64,000 nucleotides of DNA from Datura wrightii (lineage: Eukaryota; Streptophyta; Magnoliopsida; Solanales; Solanaceae). Below, piece after piece: positions 22,780-33,559 of the stretch. The stretch is taken from positions 87,073,501-87,137,500 of the forward strand of contig JASDFA010000001.1 in the NCBI GenBank assembly GCA_035772735.1, read 5' to 3'. Both the position numbers and the translations under genes were made by a program. The notes under the pieces are model-generated. The model saw nothing but the letters and a program-made list of their open reading frames with translations, did not search any database and was not told the DNA's origin. How positions within the stretch are numbered: position 1 is the first letter of the stretch; every line of letters begins with the position of its first letter.

Positions 22780-23500
22780 CCTGCAGACATTGAAAGTGAC
22801 CTCTTCTTCATTTAGACAGAACTTAAATTATACCACTTCAACATTCACGAGGGCTCGCCCAGTGGCAAGGAATGGTCGCCCCAAAATTATGGGGACCTCA
22901 AAATCCACTTCATAATCAAAATTCACAAAGTCAAACGGAAAGATAAACTTGTCCACCTTTCACTAAAATATCATGAAGGATAGCTACTGGCTTCTTCACA
23001 GCGCGGTCAACCATCAGTATCTGCATTATCATCGGTGTGGGGGCTCCCAAGCCCAATTGCTTAAACACAACTAGTGGCATCAAATTGATGCTAGCTCCTA
23101 GATTGTACATTGCCTTTGCAAATTCAAAATCTCCAATAGTTCATGGGATGGTGAAGGCACACGGGTCTTTCCTCTTCTATGCAAGGACTTGTGAAGCTAT
23201 TGTACTATAGCTGGTGCAAATTTTCAACTGGTTCGTAGCTTACAGATCATTTTCTAGTGATCGGGTCCTTCATAAACTTCGCATAACCAGGCACCTTCTC
23301 CAATGCCTTGACTAGGGGAATATTCACTGATAGTTGCTTCAACATGGATAAGAATTTCTAAGATTTCCCATTATCCACCTTCTTCATTATTCTCTGAAAA
23401 AAAGGTGGAGCGGTCGAGGGATTGCCCTAAAAGTTTTTTAGGTCTCTTTGTCCTTCCCTTTCTGCACAGCAAATTCCTTTGCATCAATTATAAATTTAGT
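22780..23500 (-). pseudogene. Athila protease, decayed
   Basis: Minus-strand phrases in order include LKQLSVNIPLVKALEKVPGY, AKFMKDPITRK, and a damaged active-site loop (NLG.SINLMP-like, with shifts, near 23060-23110). Then come AIGLGSP and an ILGRPFLA-like stretch near 22850-22890. Stops and frameshifts are frequent; no open frame survives. Confidence 0.7.
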
Positions 23501-25250
23501 CAAATCTGCACTACCTTCAGTTATTTATTCTGCAGCCTCAGCTTCCTCATCTATATGAACCGCCTTTGGTTCTCCCTTCTTAACTACAACTGGTATGGGT
23601 GTATCCGTTATTGCTTTTCCTCTCCTCATAGTTATAACCATGTAGTGACTGTCATTCTTTGAATTTTGAATCATGTTACTAGGGAGTGTACCCTTTGGCC
23701 ACTGGTTTAGGGATGCGGACATCTAGCATAATTGCTGCTCAATCTGTTTAATCGCTATGGAGTGCGACTCCATTTTCTAGCTCATTCCAAATATGTCTGC
23801 ACAAATGTCCTTCAGGTGATCATCAGTTGACATTGCCTTTTTTTAGAAACTCATCCATCATGCTCTCCAATTTTGAGGTTCCAGCATCTTCCTTACGTGC
23901 CTTTGGAGGAATATATAGGCCAGTGCCATCATTCTGGTATTCGTCGTTTTTCCTTCAATCACCTTTCTAGTCTCATTCTCTACTTTTGTCTTGGTACCTA
24001 GCTCTATTATAGTTGTTCTTGTATTGGTTCTGACCTTGATTCTCGAGCTTTGATGCCAAGTGTCTTGACCAGGCCCTTGAGCGTCAGCTCGAAAACCCGC
24101 TACCTAGTTATCCACAAAGCTTACTTCCTCCTTGGAATCAAAATGCTCAAACCCTTTCTCTTGACCCATCACTCCCACCGCATTCACATTCCGAGATCTA
24201 GATCCCATGATATGAATCTTAAGCAGGTCAATTGATGTTCTCATATGAGCTAACACCTGTAATGTTCCTCTTCTTTTCTGTTCTGCTCCGCAGTCATCCC
24301 AATAGCATATGTACCTACAGCCACCTCAGCCTCTCTGGTATGCGAGGCCTTGTTGGTTTTGGTTATTCTTAAGTATTGTTGTTGTTTTCTCCCATGAGTG
24401 ACTCATCAATGCTCCACCTACTACTGTATCTACTACTGCTTTATTTTTGTTGTTCAGAGACATGTAGGATATTTCTAGCAAGCTCTCATTGGGAATTTTG
24501 TGATTCGCGCACTTAGTAAACTCATTGTTGAATCGTAGGCATGTCTCATAAAGTTCCTCCATCTTGTGTTGTCAAAAGTTATAGATCTCATGTTTGAGTT
24601 GCATCATCCTAGAAGGTGGGAAGAACCTTTCCAGGAAGGCTTGTTTCAGTTCTCTCCAGTTGGTGATGGAGTCATTTGGCAACTCTGACAAACATAGAGT
24701 AGCTTCACCAGCTAGAGAGAATGGAAAGAGCCTCAGTTTGATAGCATCCTAGTTCACTCCTGGCAACCTGTACGCTTTGCAAAGACCCACAAAATTCATT
24801 AAGTGGAGATTTGTTTCAATAGCGGCATTACCATTAAACACTCCCTTCATGTTCAGCAGCTGAATCATCGTGCTAGTGATGTCAAATTTTGCCCCAACAG
24901 GTAGAGGAGGGGTTACAGTGGCTTTAATGGACCCAACTTCATCAATGTCCAGATAATCATCATCGTCAATGAGGAGCATATCTATGGAACTGACGTGGTT
25001 CACGACCTATATTTCCCTTTTTATTACATCCAGCATTATCAACCTCTTGCTGGCCATCCTCTTCCTCTTAAAAAGTAGCTTGTCGATCTATCTCCGCCTG
25101 GTGGGCCTCATTAGCTCAGCGAGCTTCAGCACCTAATCTAGCTTCCTTCTAGTTAGGAGTCTCAATAATGTCCATTTTTCTCGAGGTCCTTTTGAGTTCT
25201 TTGTCAATTGGCACTAGGAGGTACCCACTACTCTGAGTACTTGACATTCA
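23500..25250 (-). pseudogene. Athila gag, decayed
   Basis: The start region is not fixed. Minus 25003-24749 gives AKFDITSTMIQLLNMKGVFN and NLHLMNFVGLCKAYRLPGV. Broken frames then give RLFPFSLAGEAT, ELPNDSITNWRELKQAFLER and FFPPSRMMQL, and 24562-24326 continues MEELYETCLRFNNEFTKCAN. A further tail carries SMEKQIGQLA-like phrases (MSASLNQWPKGTLPSN, 23722) and MRRGKAITDTP. Order and phrasing match Athila Gag. No complete zinc knuckle is readable. Several stops and shifts. Confidence 0.8.
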
Positions 25251-25350
25251 CCAAGTGGTAACCTATGTGAAACAGAGACAAAAGAAAATGAAATGGGGAA
25301 ATATAGACTAAAAGTTAAATAAAAGCAATTAATCTAATCCTAAGTTGTAT

Positions 25351-25367
25351 TCCCCGACAATGGCACA
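25351..25367 (-). other. tRNA-Asp primer-binding site, slightly degraded
   Basis: The plus strand reads TCCCCGACAATGGCACA, close to the complement of the tRNA-Asp 3' end, seven bases from the LTR edge at 25374. Confidence 0.82.
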
Positions 25368-25373
25368 ATTCTT

Positions 25374-26645
25374 TATAATACTCAAATTACACCTTAGAAG
25401 AAGTATAATGCGGTCATTGTCAACAAAGAACCCAACTAAGGTTAGGGTTGATACCACAAGGAATATGTTCAAGATATCAACTAATGCTAGTATTTTCACT
25501 TTAAGTTTGATTATTTCCTAAGGGGGTTTAAGTAGAAAACAATATGAAATAGTATTGTGAAATGGTGGTGGTATCAATGATATGCAAGTAACTATTGAGT
25601 GTTCCCCATGGATTCATAACTTGGTGGGGTATTACACTTATGGTCTATTCCAATACTTAACCTGTAGAATTGATATGCTATGTTCATCCAAACGGCTAAT
25701 TCGCCCCTATTATATGAATATATTCAATCACCGGGTTAGGTCCCATGAGCGCTTTCAATTAACCTTTATCAATAATTCTAAATTAACTTTTCTGCGACCA
25801 CAGCTCAATTATTCAATGAAGATTAATTTCAAGGCTTTGTTGTTTTTCTCTTTTTCTAATCTCGACTTCTCTAGGTTCAAGCAAGAAGAGAATACGGGGT
25901 CGTAATGTTGCACACCATTAAGAACAATAATCATGAAGGGAAGAACAATATAAGCTTTAGTATTGGTTTAGAATCACTTCGTGTTAACCTTAATTTATAT
26001 TTCACCATGGTTCCAAAAACCCTAGTTGTGGAGGGTTTAGCTACTCATAATTACAAATAAGAAATCAAAAATCATGAAAGAAACCATAATTAATAACTTA
26101 CAATATCGAAGGAATAAAACCCAATGATCAGTTGCACTATAAACTTTAAAAATCAAGAACACAATGATGAACTTCTTTCAAGGTTTTTTTGTATATTGTT
26201 CTCTAAGTGGTGTTAGGAAACTCCAAAAACACAAATACAATCAAAAGTGTTGGCTCACTTAATGAAAAACAAAAGGAAAGTATTTATACAATTAATGAAA
26301 TTCTTTCCTAAATTAATAGGGACTACTATCGTCGGGATGACCTACGAATCATAGCATGTTGCTATATGTCATGGTATGTTCTCGTGGTATGATCTGCAGC
26401 TTTTGGATCTCTTAGGTATGGAAGGCTGGTACGGTTCGTGTTGTGTTACTACGAATCATAGGTGGTAGTCGTGGTTTAGGCTTCTGAAAGATGGCGTATA
26501 TCAACCTACATGTCCTTCATACAACTCATACCATGTTGGTATGAATCATACATTCCACTCACTCCTTGAAGGATGTCATATGCCTATTTCTCTACATCTC
26601 ACCACGAATCAATCGTACGAATTGTACACGGCTATCACAACTCGT
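25374..26645 (-). repeat. Athila LTR (family B, copy 3; 5' LTR, outer end lost)
   Basis: It aligns with 16677-18209 from its inner edge to about 26645 and then turns into LINE sequence, so the outer 250-300 bp are missing. The minus-strand TATA box is at 26281-26288. The exact break is uncertain by about 15 bases. Confidence 0.83.
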
Positions 26646-26699
26646 AATACTTTATGGTTCAACACTAGATAGCTTTGGCTTCTAGTAGTCTATGTGGGA

Positions 26700-28979
26700 T
26701 TTGACCCCAACTCCTTATTAGGTTTCTATATTTGCATCGATTGTTTAAACTATCCAATATTGGGAGAGGATTTGAACGACATCAGATCCTCCTTTCCATC
26801 TTATCAATGCGGGGATTTCCTTCTTGCAGTACTTATTCCACATATAGTTTGTCCGTAGAGATCTTGTGGTTCTAAATTTCCACCATAACTTTGCAAACAT
26901 AGTTTTGGAAACATCCTCCAGTGATCTAAAACACTAACCTCCCACTATTGTAAGGTAACAGATCTACTTCCAAGTAGTCCAGTATCTACATTTTCCTTAT
27001 TCCTTATTACTCAAAAGAAATCTTGCAATAATTTTGTGGATTTCATTTATTATGTACTTGGTAGGAGCCAATGCTGATAAGAGATAGATTGGGATTCTTT
27101 GTAGAACACTTGTTATCAACACTGCCTTTCCATAATATGATAATAGTCTGTCTTTATAGCTTTGCAGTATGTCCTTAATCTTCTTTATGAGTTCATTATA
27201 ATATTCCTTCTTCTTCCTAGAGTGGAAAATAGGATAGCCAAGATACTTGAACGGGAAATTACCTTTTCTAAAACCTATGTTTTATTCCACTTCCTCCATT
27301 AATCTACTGGCTACTTTCTTAAACACATAGAATGAGCTTTTCTCCTTATTTATCAACTGTCCTGATACTTTCTCATATTCTTGGAGGACATACATAACTA
27401 GATTTGTAGACCTCTTATCTGTTGAAATAAATATTATGATGTCATCTATATAACCAAGGTGATTCAGCTTTATGCTCCATGTAGGCATACCATATCCATT
27501 ATAGTTGCTATTATCAATCGGAGTTGATAAGGCTCTAGATAGTACCTCCGCTGATAGTATAAACAGTGTTGGAGATAGTGGGTCCCCTTGTTTCACACCC
27601 CTTTTTGAATGAAAAAAATCATAGCTTTGTCCATTAAACAAAATTGAGTATATTCTCTTCTACCGCAATTAATAAGTAGCAACTATCCTATAGATCATGT
27701 CTACAAAAATATTAGAACACCCCATCTTTCTCAGCACTCTAGTTAGGTACAGCCATGAAACCCTATCATAGGCTTTGGTTATATCTAACTTGATCACCAC
27801 ATTTGCTGGTTTTCTCCTCTTCCTTATATTTGTGACAATTTCTTGAGTTAACAGGATATTTTCAACAATACGTCTCCCTTTCACAAAGCTTGACTGGTTA
27901 GCAGAAATTAGGTGGAAAGTAACCCAATTACCCTCTCATGTATTACTCTAAAAATAACCTTATTGATAAAACTTCTTAATTTGATAGGTCTTAAGTCTGA
28001 GAAACTTTCTATCACTTCCTTTTTAGGATCAAACCAAATTGGTATGTGTGACTAACTTTGGTACCGTCTCCAGCAAAGAAAGCTATTACTACATTGTGTA
28101 CATCTCTCCCCACCATCTCCTAACATTTTTGAAAAAAAATACTTGATGGACCATCTAGTCGATTTGCACTTGTCCCTTCTAATCTAAAAATTGCTTTTTT
28201 TACCTCTTCCATATTTGGTGTTGCATAGAGACCTACATTGTCCTCTTCTGTCACTATTTCTGAGATGTGTTCCAATATGTGAAAGTCATTTGTTTCCTCT
28301 TCATGAGTGAACTGTTTTTGATAGAATCTTACTTCTTCATCATCCATAGCACTCTCTTCTTCCAGGCACTCTCCTTCAGCATTCTGTAGTCTCTGAACTT
28401 GTAATATCTTTCTTCTTCTATTCACCAAGTTATGAAAGAATCTTTTATTTTTATCACCTCTACAGATCATTTTCTTCAAGCTTTCTATCTCTAGTATTCC
28501 TTCTCATACTCAAGGTACTTTTGTAATTCTATCGAGACTTGTCCTAAAACCATTCTACTCTAAGGGGAAGGATCACTTTCAAATAGTGCTTCATTGATCT
28601 TAACTAATTCTTCTCTGATACATAGTTGCTGAAAATTATCCCTAAAAGTTTCTTTACTCCATTTGGATAAAGCTTTTTTAATATTCCTAACTTTGTGTTT
28701 GAATATCTAAAACGGATGCCCTTCAAAGTCAGCCACCCAGTTTTGTCTAACCATTGCAATGAACTCTTCATGTGTTGTCAAAAAATTCAAAAACCTAAAA
28801 GGTTTTTTTAATTTCATTGGCCTGATTCCCCAATTTCAAAAATAGAGGTGCATGATATGAGTCTGTTCTTACTAGGTGTTCCACTTTGATGTAGTAAAAT
28901 TCATCCTACATCACCTGGTTCACTAGCATTCTGTAAATCCTTACAAATATGCATTCATGATTAGTTCTCCTATTCTACC
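26700..28979 (-). pseudogene. LINE reverse transcriptase
   Basis: The frames include ICRGDKNKRFFHNLVNRRRK (28479-28120), KGRRIVENILLTQEIVTNIR then VIKLDITKAYDRVSWLYL (27884-27669), and RGVKQGDPLSPTLFILSAEV with the catalytic box GYIDDIIIFIS (27641-27282). The invariant DD pair is intact. Between these blocks single shifts or stops break the frame. The C-terminal region 26700-27281 is only faintly recognisable. Confidence 0.87.
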
Positions 28980-29500
28980 ATGTGAATTGGCTTCCCTTTT
29001 ATCCATCATCACATAATTCTACAATATTTATACGGTTAGTAAAGTCTTTCATTTATTGTGTTGTAACTGGTAATCCCCCTATCTTTTTCTCCCTACATAG
29101 AACATTGTTGAAATATCCTCCAACCAACCATGGTAATACTATATTATTGGCCATTTGGTTAATATCCTCCGATAAATGCGTTCTAGTTGTTGTACTATAT
29201 CTTGTGTACACCAATGGAGTAATGATTGCCCTATTATCTTCTAGAATTGTAAAATTTAAAGTTATCTGCTGAGCTAAGTCATTTATCACCTCCACATCCA
29301 CATTTTCATTCACAAATTACTAGATTTTTCCATTTTCATTTGTCCCTACTATGTTCATATTTAATCTCCTGTTATATGACTGAATCTGTTTCACACTTTG
29401 GAATGGCTCCGTCAGAGCTATTAGAAAAAACTAACGGTGCATATGAATTATTTGTAATCTGTTGATGTGTCTTCGATGATTTTATATTCCATATCAATGC
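28980..29500 (-). pseudogene. LINE endonuclease domain
   Basis: The minus frame 29313-29053 ends LPWLVGGYFNNVLCREKKIG, the GDFN region of the apurinic-type endonuclease, with Tyr where Asp is expected. Upstream to about 29490 a LIWNIKSSKTHQQ-like start and an EPFQ-like phrase can be read with shifts. Confidence 0.78.
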
Positions 29501-29559
29501 TTTCTATATCATTTTAAACTTGACTTATTAGTTGTTCTTCTTATTACCATCCCTAGGGG

Positions 29560-31180
29560 TTGTTTTTTCTCCTTTTGTTGTTTCTTGTCTTTCTTATTGC
29601 CTTTTGGAATGCTTTTTACTTGCTTTATCAATAGGACTTTATTTCTTTCTTCATTTTTTGCATTGTCATGATTAATCCAAACATGTGCACAGATGTCATG
29701 GAGTGCTCTGTTGGGGGAATCCTTCTAGTTATGATCACTTTCCTTTTTTTCTATTGCTTGGTTTGTATCCACCACTTCTCATACTTCTACTAAGTCCTGC
29801 TCCTGTCTTCCTCCTTCTATGTTACCCAGTTCTATGTTTATATAAACTATCATGGCTAGTTTATTCTTCTTCCTCTTTCTTCTGTTGTTGTTTATAACTT
29901 TCATTTTTAACTATTTTAGTTAATATATTTTGGACTTGTTCTTAAAAAATCTTCTCTTCCCCTCATCTGTCCTCTTCTTCCAATCTATTATCCCATTTAG
30001 GTGGATTCACCAAAGGATTTTTCTATCCACTACTTTGTTCCTTCTTTGGCACCCTTCGTTTGCTCTATATTCTGACAACCTTTTAGGATTGTGATTGGTT
30101 GTTATGTTTGTTCTCTGTTGGTAGATTTTCTACTGCATTCTCCATCTGCTCTTCTGTGATTGCTAGTAAAGCAAATTTGTATTGTTGACTTCTGCTCTTG
30201 TCTCTGCTACTTAATATATTTTTTCCTATTTATTCACCTTATCTGTCTTTCTGTTTTTTTAATTCCATCCAAATATCCAAGTTTTCAACTACTTTCCCTC
30301 AGTTTAGCATTCTTGGAGTGAAGGATGGTCTCAGGCTCTGCTGCTTTCCTCCTATGGGTTTTTCCCTTAGTACCTCCACATTCAACTCTGAATGAAGTAA
30401 TTTGCAATCATCTGCATTACGACCTTGCGAATTGCATTCTTTACAATATTTAGGCAACAGTTGTATTGTATGTTAGTATCTTCAATGCAAACTTTTCCTA
30501 TATTTTCTTATTTCTATTAGTACTGTCTTTGGGAGATTAGACAAAAGGTCCGCCTAAAATTTGACCCTAGCATTGCTGAGTCTAGCTTTATTAATGGTGC
30601 CCATGTCTAAGTGTATCGGTTTCCCAACTGTTGAGGCTACTGTAAACAATGATTCCTTAACAAAGAAAAGTAGGCAAAAGATTAGGAAAGGAGATCCATG
30701 CCATTGCTTGCGTGGTTTCTCTACCAACTTTTAAGTTTGAATCATATATTAAAGGTCATATCTGATATGCCACCCCGGACTTGTATATGATATAGTAAGC
30801 ATTTTTTGCCATCAAACTGGCAAAATCTTCCAAAAGTGCACAACTAATAAGGATGTGTCTATTTCTTAGCACACTTATCCGACATTCTCCTTTGTTTCCA
30901 CATTATGCTGATATACTTCCTCTCAGGTCTTCTATATCAAGCCACTATAAGAGAACTTACCTACCACTATATATTTTAAGTTTTCTATTGATTCATTCAT
31001 GTTACTTCCACTTTCGTACACTCTGGGGTACCATCGATAAATTTAGCAGTTCTCAATGGAATGAGTTCCACTAATGGCTTAAATTTCGCATTGTTGTTGA
31101 TGACTAATTTTTCATAATCTACTGGTTTTCGATCCTTGTGTTGTATAGGTTTGGTAAAGGTGTAAATTGGGGATTGCCTC
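29560..31180 (-). pseudogene. LINE ORF1 (DUF4283-type, knuckle)
   Basis: Around 30560-30780 the minus strand reads ISFPNLLPTFFVKESL-type phrases, then VGKPIHLDMGTINKARLS and ADLLSNLPKTVLIEI, the core of the DUF4283 domain of plant LINE ORF1 proteins. At about 30395-30450 it reads YCKECNSQGRNADDC, a CCHC knuckle with Arg at the His position. A lysine-rich tail follows (29560-29900). ORF1 proteins coat the LINE RNA. Many stops. Confidence 0.75.
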
Positions 31181-31254
31181 TAGCCATGGCATTATTCGAC
31201 AGTGGGAGTATTGGTAGGGTAGGTCAATTAGGTATGGGATGAGAGAGAAGAGAG

Positions 31255-31820
31255 TGTCGAGCCCTGTTTTGAACTAGTCCAAATAGTTTATAACATCTGG
31301 CTCTTCTACCTGGTTAAAAAAAGTGTTTAGAGTCGCCACCTAATTTTAAGGATTTATTTGGAAACCTATGAGCCTTGCAAATGTTTAACTCTATTAGTTT
31401 GCTAAACCAGTGAAATACTAAGAGGTCTTAGTTTACTCCAGGGGGAAGGTGTTAGGAACCCTTCGAAGTCTATCCATAGATAGCCCTTAAATTTAGTCTA
31501 AGATGTGCTAGGTGATTTAATTATTACATGTTAAAAAGGGTGTTTAAAAGAGTGATAAAGGATGGAATTTTTTTAAAAAAAATTTAAGAATAACTTGAAA
31601 AAACTTAAACAATGCATGAGGTATAAAAATATATACTTGATATACATATGAAATACGTTAATGATATATAGGGTATGTAAATATTGATAAGTAGTAGTTT
31701 TAAATAGTTGAGGAAAATGTATAAAAATAACTTCAAACTTATTTTTGTTGTGAAAAGATGTATAGGGTATGTAGAAAACATGATATACATATAATATACT
31801 TCATGATATATGAGATATAA
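31255..31820 (-). repeat. Ogre-like left LTR, outer segment
   Basis: It starts TGTCGAGCCC and matches 60590-61150 of the right LTR. It is interrupted at 31820 by the Tekay insertion and continues at 47780. Low-complexity AT-rich sequence, no genes. Confidence 0.87.
31816..31820. repeat. Target-site duplication, left copy (TATAA)
   Basis: TATAA precedes the Tekay LTR start TGTTACACC at 31821 and recurs at 47775-47779. The intact right Ogre LTR (around 61150) shows the single-copy site. Confidence 0.92.
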
Positions 31821-32002
31821 TGTTACACCCCGTAATTTCTCGACATGTAGGTGGCCTATTCGCATGTTGGTTAAGAGTTCTTGAATGCCATACATGCTAG
31901 GAAAAGGCCCGGAGAAATACCGGATAAGAAATCCGTCGAACCATCACGGAAGGAGCCGGGGAAGAGCCCCTCCGTGTCACAGAGGCCCTGTCCAGCCCCA
32001 AG

Positions 32003-32010
32003 TATAAAAG
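32003..32010 (+). promoter_or_regulatory. Tekay LTR TATA box
   Basis: TATAAAAG lies in a conserved context repeated at 45628-45635 in the 3' LTR, downstream of the CpG-rich block. Confidence 0.7.
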
Positions 32011-33297
32011 CCTCCAACTTCGGTTTTAATGTTAAATTTCATATAATTTTCCAGAGAAGTCGAGGGAAAACAGAGAGAATGAAGGTTCTTTGATAATTTT
32101 CATCCGATTACACCGTCAAACGCGGTCCAAACTCAAATTAACTCCAGATACCGAGGTATTAAGCAGTAAGGAGCATTCCTAGGGATTTAGTTTCGTGAAA
32201 TTCGGCCGGCGAATCGTCGTGCTACTGAACTAAGGTAAGTGGAATTGCTCCAAATTAGTGTCAATATACTCCTATCCCTAAAGTGAGTTTTTCTCCTTTC
32301 TGGACATCCGAGAAATAGCAAGTTTTGGACCGTTTTTCTATAAGCCAAAGTTTGGGCTATATATATATTGAAAGTGATATTTTCTTCCAGAATATTAGCG
32401 TATTTAGTTCTAATTGATATATACATGAATGCAGTTTGGAGAAATAGCAGAAGTATTGACTGAGCTATGCCAGTTAGTCGGGAAATCCAAAGCGAAGGTA
32501 TGTAATGCTAATTCCTTCGGCAAGTTAGTAATCCAGTATAGTAGATAGCATGATGTATAGGAGAAAGAACTCAGAAGTTGAGAATTGAGTCCAGTTTGAA
32601 TTTAGGAAGCATGATTTATGATATTATGAAATATATTCAGAATAAAAGTTAAGTAAAGCAATATCAGACAGTCAGATGATATCTCAGTTACAGTATAACC
32701 AAACAGTCAGATAATATCTCAGATACAACATAGTTAGTATGAGAATCAGTATAACACAGAAAAGAGATCAGAATGAGAAATCAGAGTACAGATAGTATTT
32801 TCAGTTTAAACATGCTTGCTATATGTGATTATTGTTTGTTGAGACCTGTTTGTGTTATGAGGGCACCCTTTAAGCGTCCTCACCGCCCCTGGGTTGGTAA
32901 CTGTGTCGACCCACTGTGAGGGTGGGGATACGCCACTCCAAGGAGTGGTATGCCGTTTGCAGTAGGATGAAGATGGGATGGAGCATTCCCCATATCAGGC
33001 TGATCAGCATAGCAGTATAGCTCACCCTGTTGTGCGCTTGCGCCCAGGGGGCAGATTATAGATACAAATACAGATACAGATTACAGTTTACAGTACAGGA
33101 GTCCTTCGGGCTCAGACATGTTATTTATATCAGAGGCCATAGCCCGAGCTAGAGACCCAGGGGGCCGGTAGAGGTGCTCGTAGTTAGTAGACGAGTGGAG
33201 TGAATTATTTTTGGATGGTTTTGACCCGGGTAGGGGTATATAGATTGTGTGTTGGTTGGCACCTTCCGGCTTATGGGGTCTAGTATAGGTTCTTGTG

Positions 33298-33298
<1 letters not shown>

Positions 33299-33357
<59 letters not shown>
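33299..33357. repeat. TA microsatellite, expanded
   Basis: An uninterrupted 59-bp TA run. The matching site in the 3' LTR (46918-46926) has only 9 bp. Open frames of Ile-Tyr repeats here (33081-33401, minus) are artefacts. Confidence 0.95.
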
Positions 33358-33364
<7 letters not shown>

Positions 33365-33554
33365 CATGATATCTATTATTTGATAGACAACAGGTCTCCA
33401 TGACGACAGGTATGATTTTACCTTACCTTCAGTACGGATAAGCCTATTTCAGATCCTGCTAGATCAGACAGTTTTAGATACTTCCTGCTATTCAGAATTT
33501 ACTAGCATTGTTGTTTATATTCATTTATGTTCAGTTTGACTTACATACTCGGTA

Positions 33555-33559
33555 CCAGT
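33555..33559. repeat. Target-site duplication, left copy (CCAGT)
   Basis: CCAGT at 33555-33559 and 39492-39496 flanks the nested element. The undisturbed 3' LTR reads 'ggtaccagtggtac' at the same place. Confidence 0.95.

Larger units (their letters stand above)
16677..26645 (-). mobile_element. Athila-LTR element with gag, protease and plant-transposon ORF but no pol
   Basis: The minus-strand order is 5' LTR (25374 to about 26645, outer end lost), tRNA-Asp primer site (25351-25367), gag (23500-25250), protease (22780-23500), two copies of a conserved post-gag motif, non-coding sequence, a 'putative plant transposon protein' ORF (19380-21150), a 3' non-coding region, polypurine tract and 3' LTR (16677-18209). 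The 7.1 kb interior has no RT, RNase H or integrase. It is inserted in the plus-strand fragment at 16399-16676, and the other side is covered by a LINE, so no duplication can be verified. Confidence 0.8.
26646..31254 (-). mobile_element. LINE (non-LTR retrotransposon), decayed
   Basis: This minus-strand plant LINE has its 3' end on the left, abutting the Athila LTR, and its 5' side on the right, abutting the Ogre-like LTR at 31255. ORF1 (about 29560-31180) has a DUF4283-type domain and a CCHC-like knuckle. ORF2 (about 26700-29500) has an endonuclease and RT. Many stops and frameshifts are present. No clear poly-A tail or target-site duplication is visible at the left edge, so the 3' boundary is approximate. 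Confidence 0.82.
31821..33559 (+). repeat. Tekay 5' LTR, first segment
   Basis: It matches 45402 to about 47123. The TATA box is at 32003-32010. Compared with the 3' LTR it lacks about 44 bp near 31966 and carries an expanded TA run at 33299-33357. It is interrupted at 33559 by the Athila-LTR element and continues at 39497. Confidence 0.93.

Noticed and set aside
29685..31074. Plus-strand hydrophobic frames over the LINE ORF1 region
   Set aside because: They are shadows of the minus-strand ORF1, whose lysine-rich and A-rich coding strand gives Phe/Leu/Ser-rich antisense frames.
33081..33401. Two overlapping minus-strand frames with long Ile-Tyr repeats
   Set aside because: They are translations of the TA microsatellite in the Tekay LTR.
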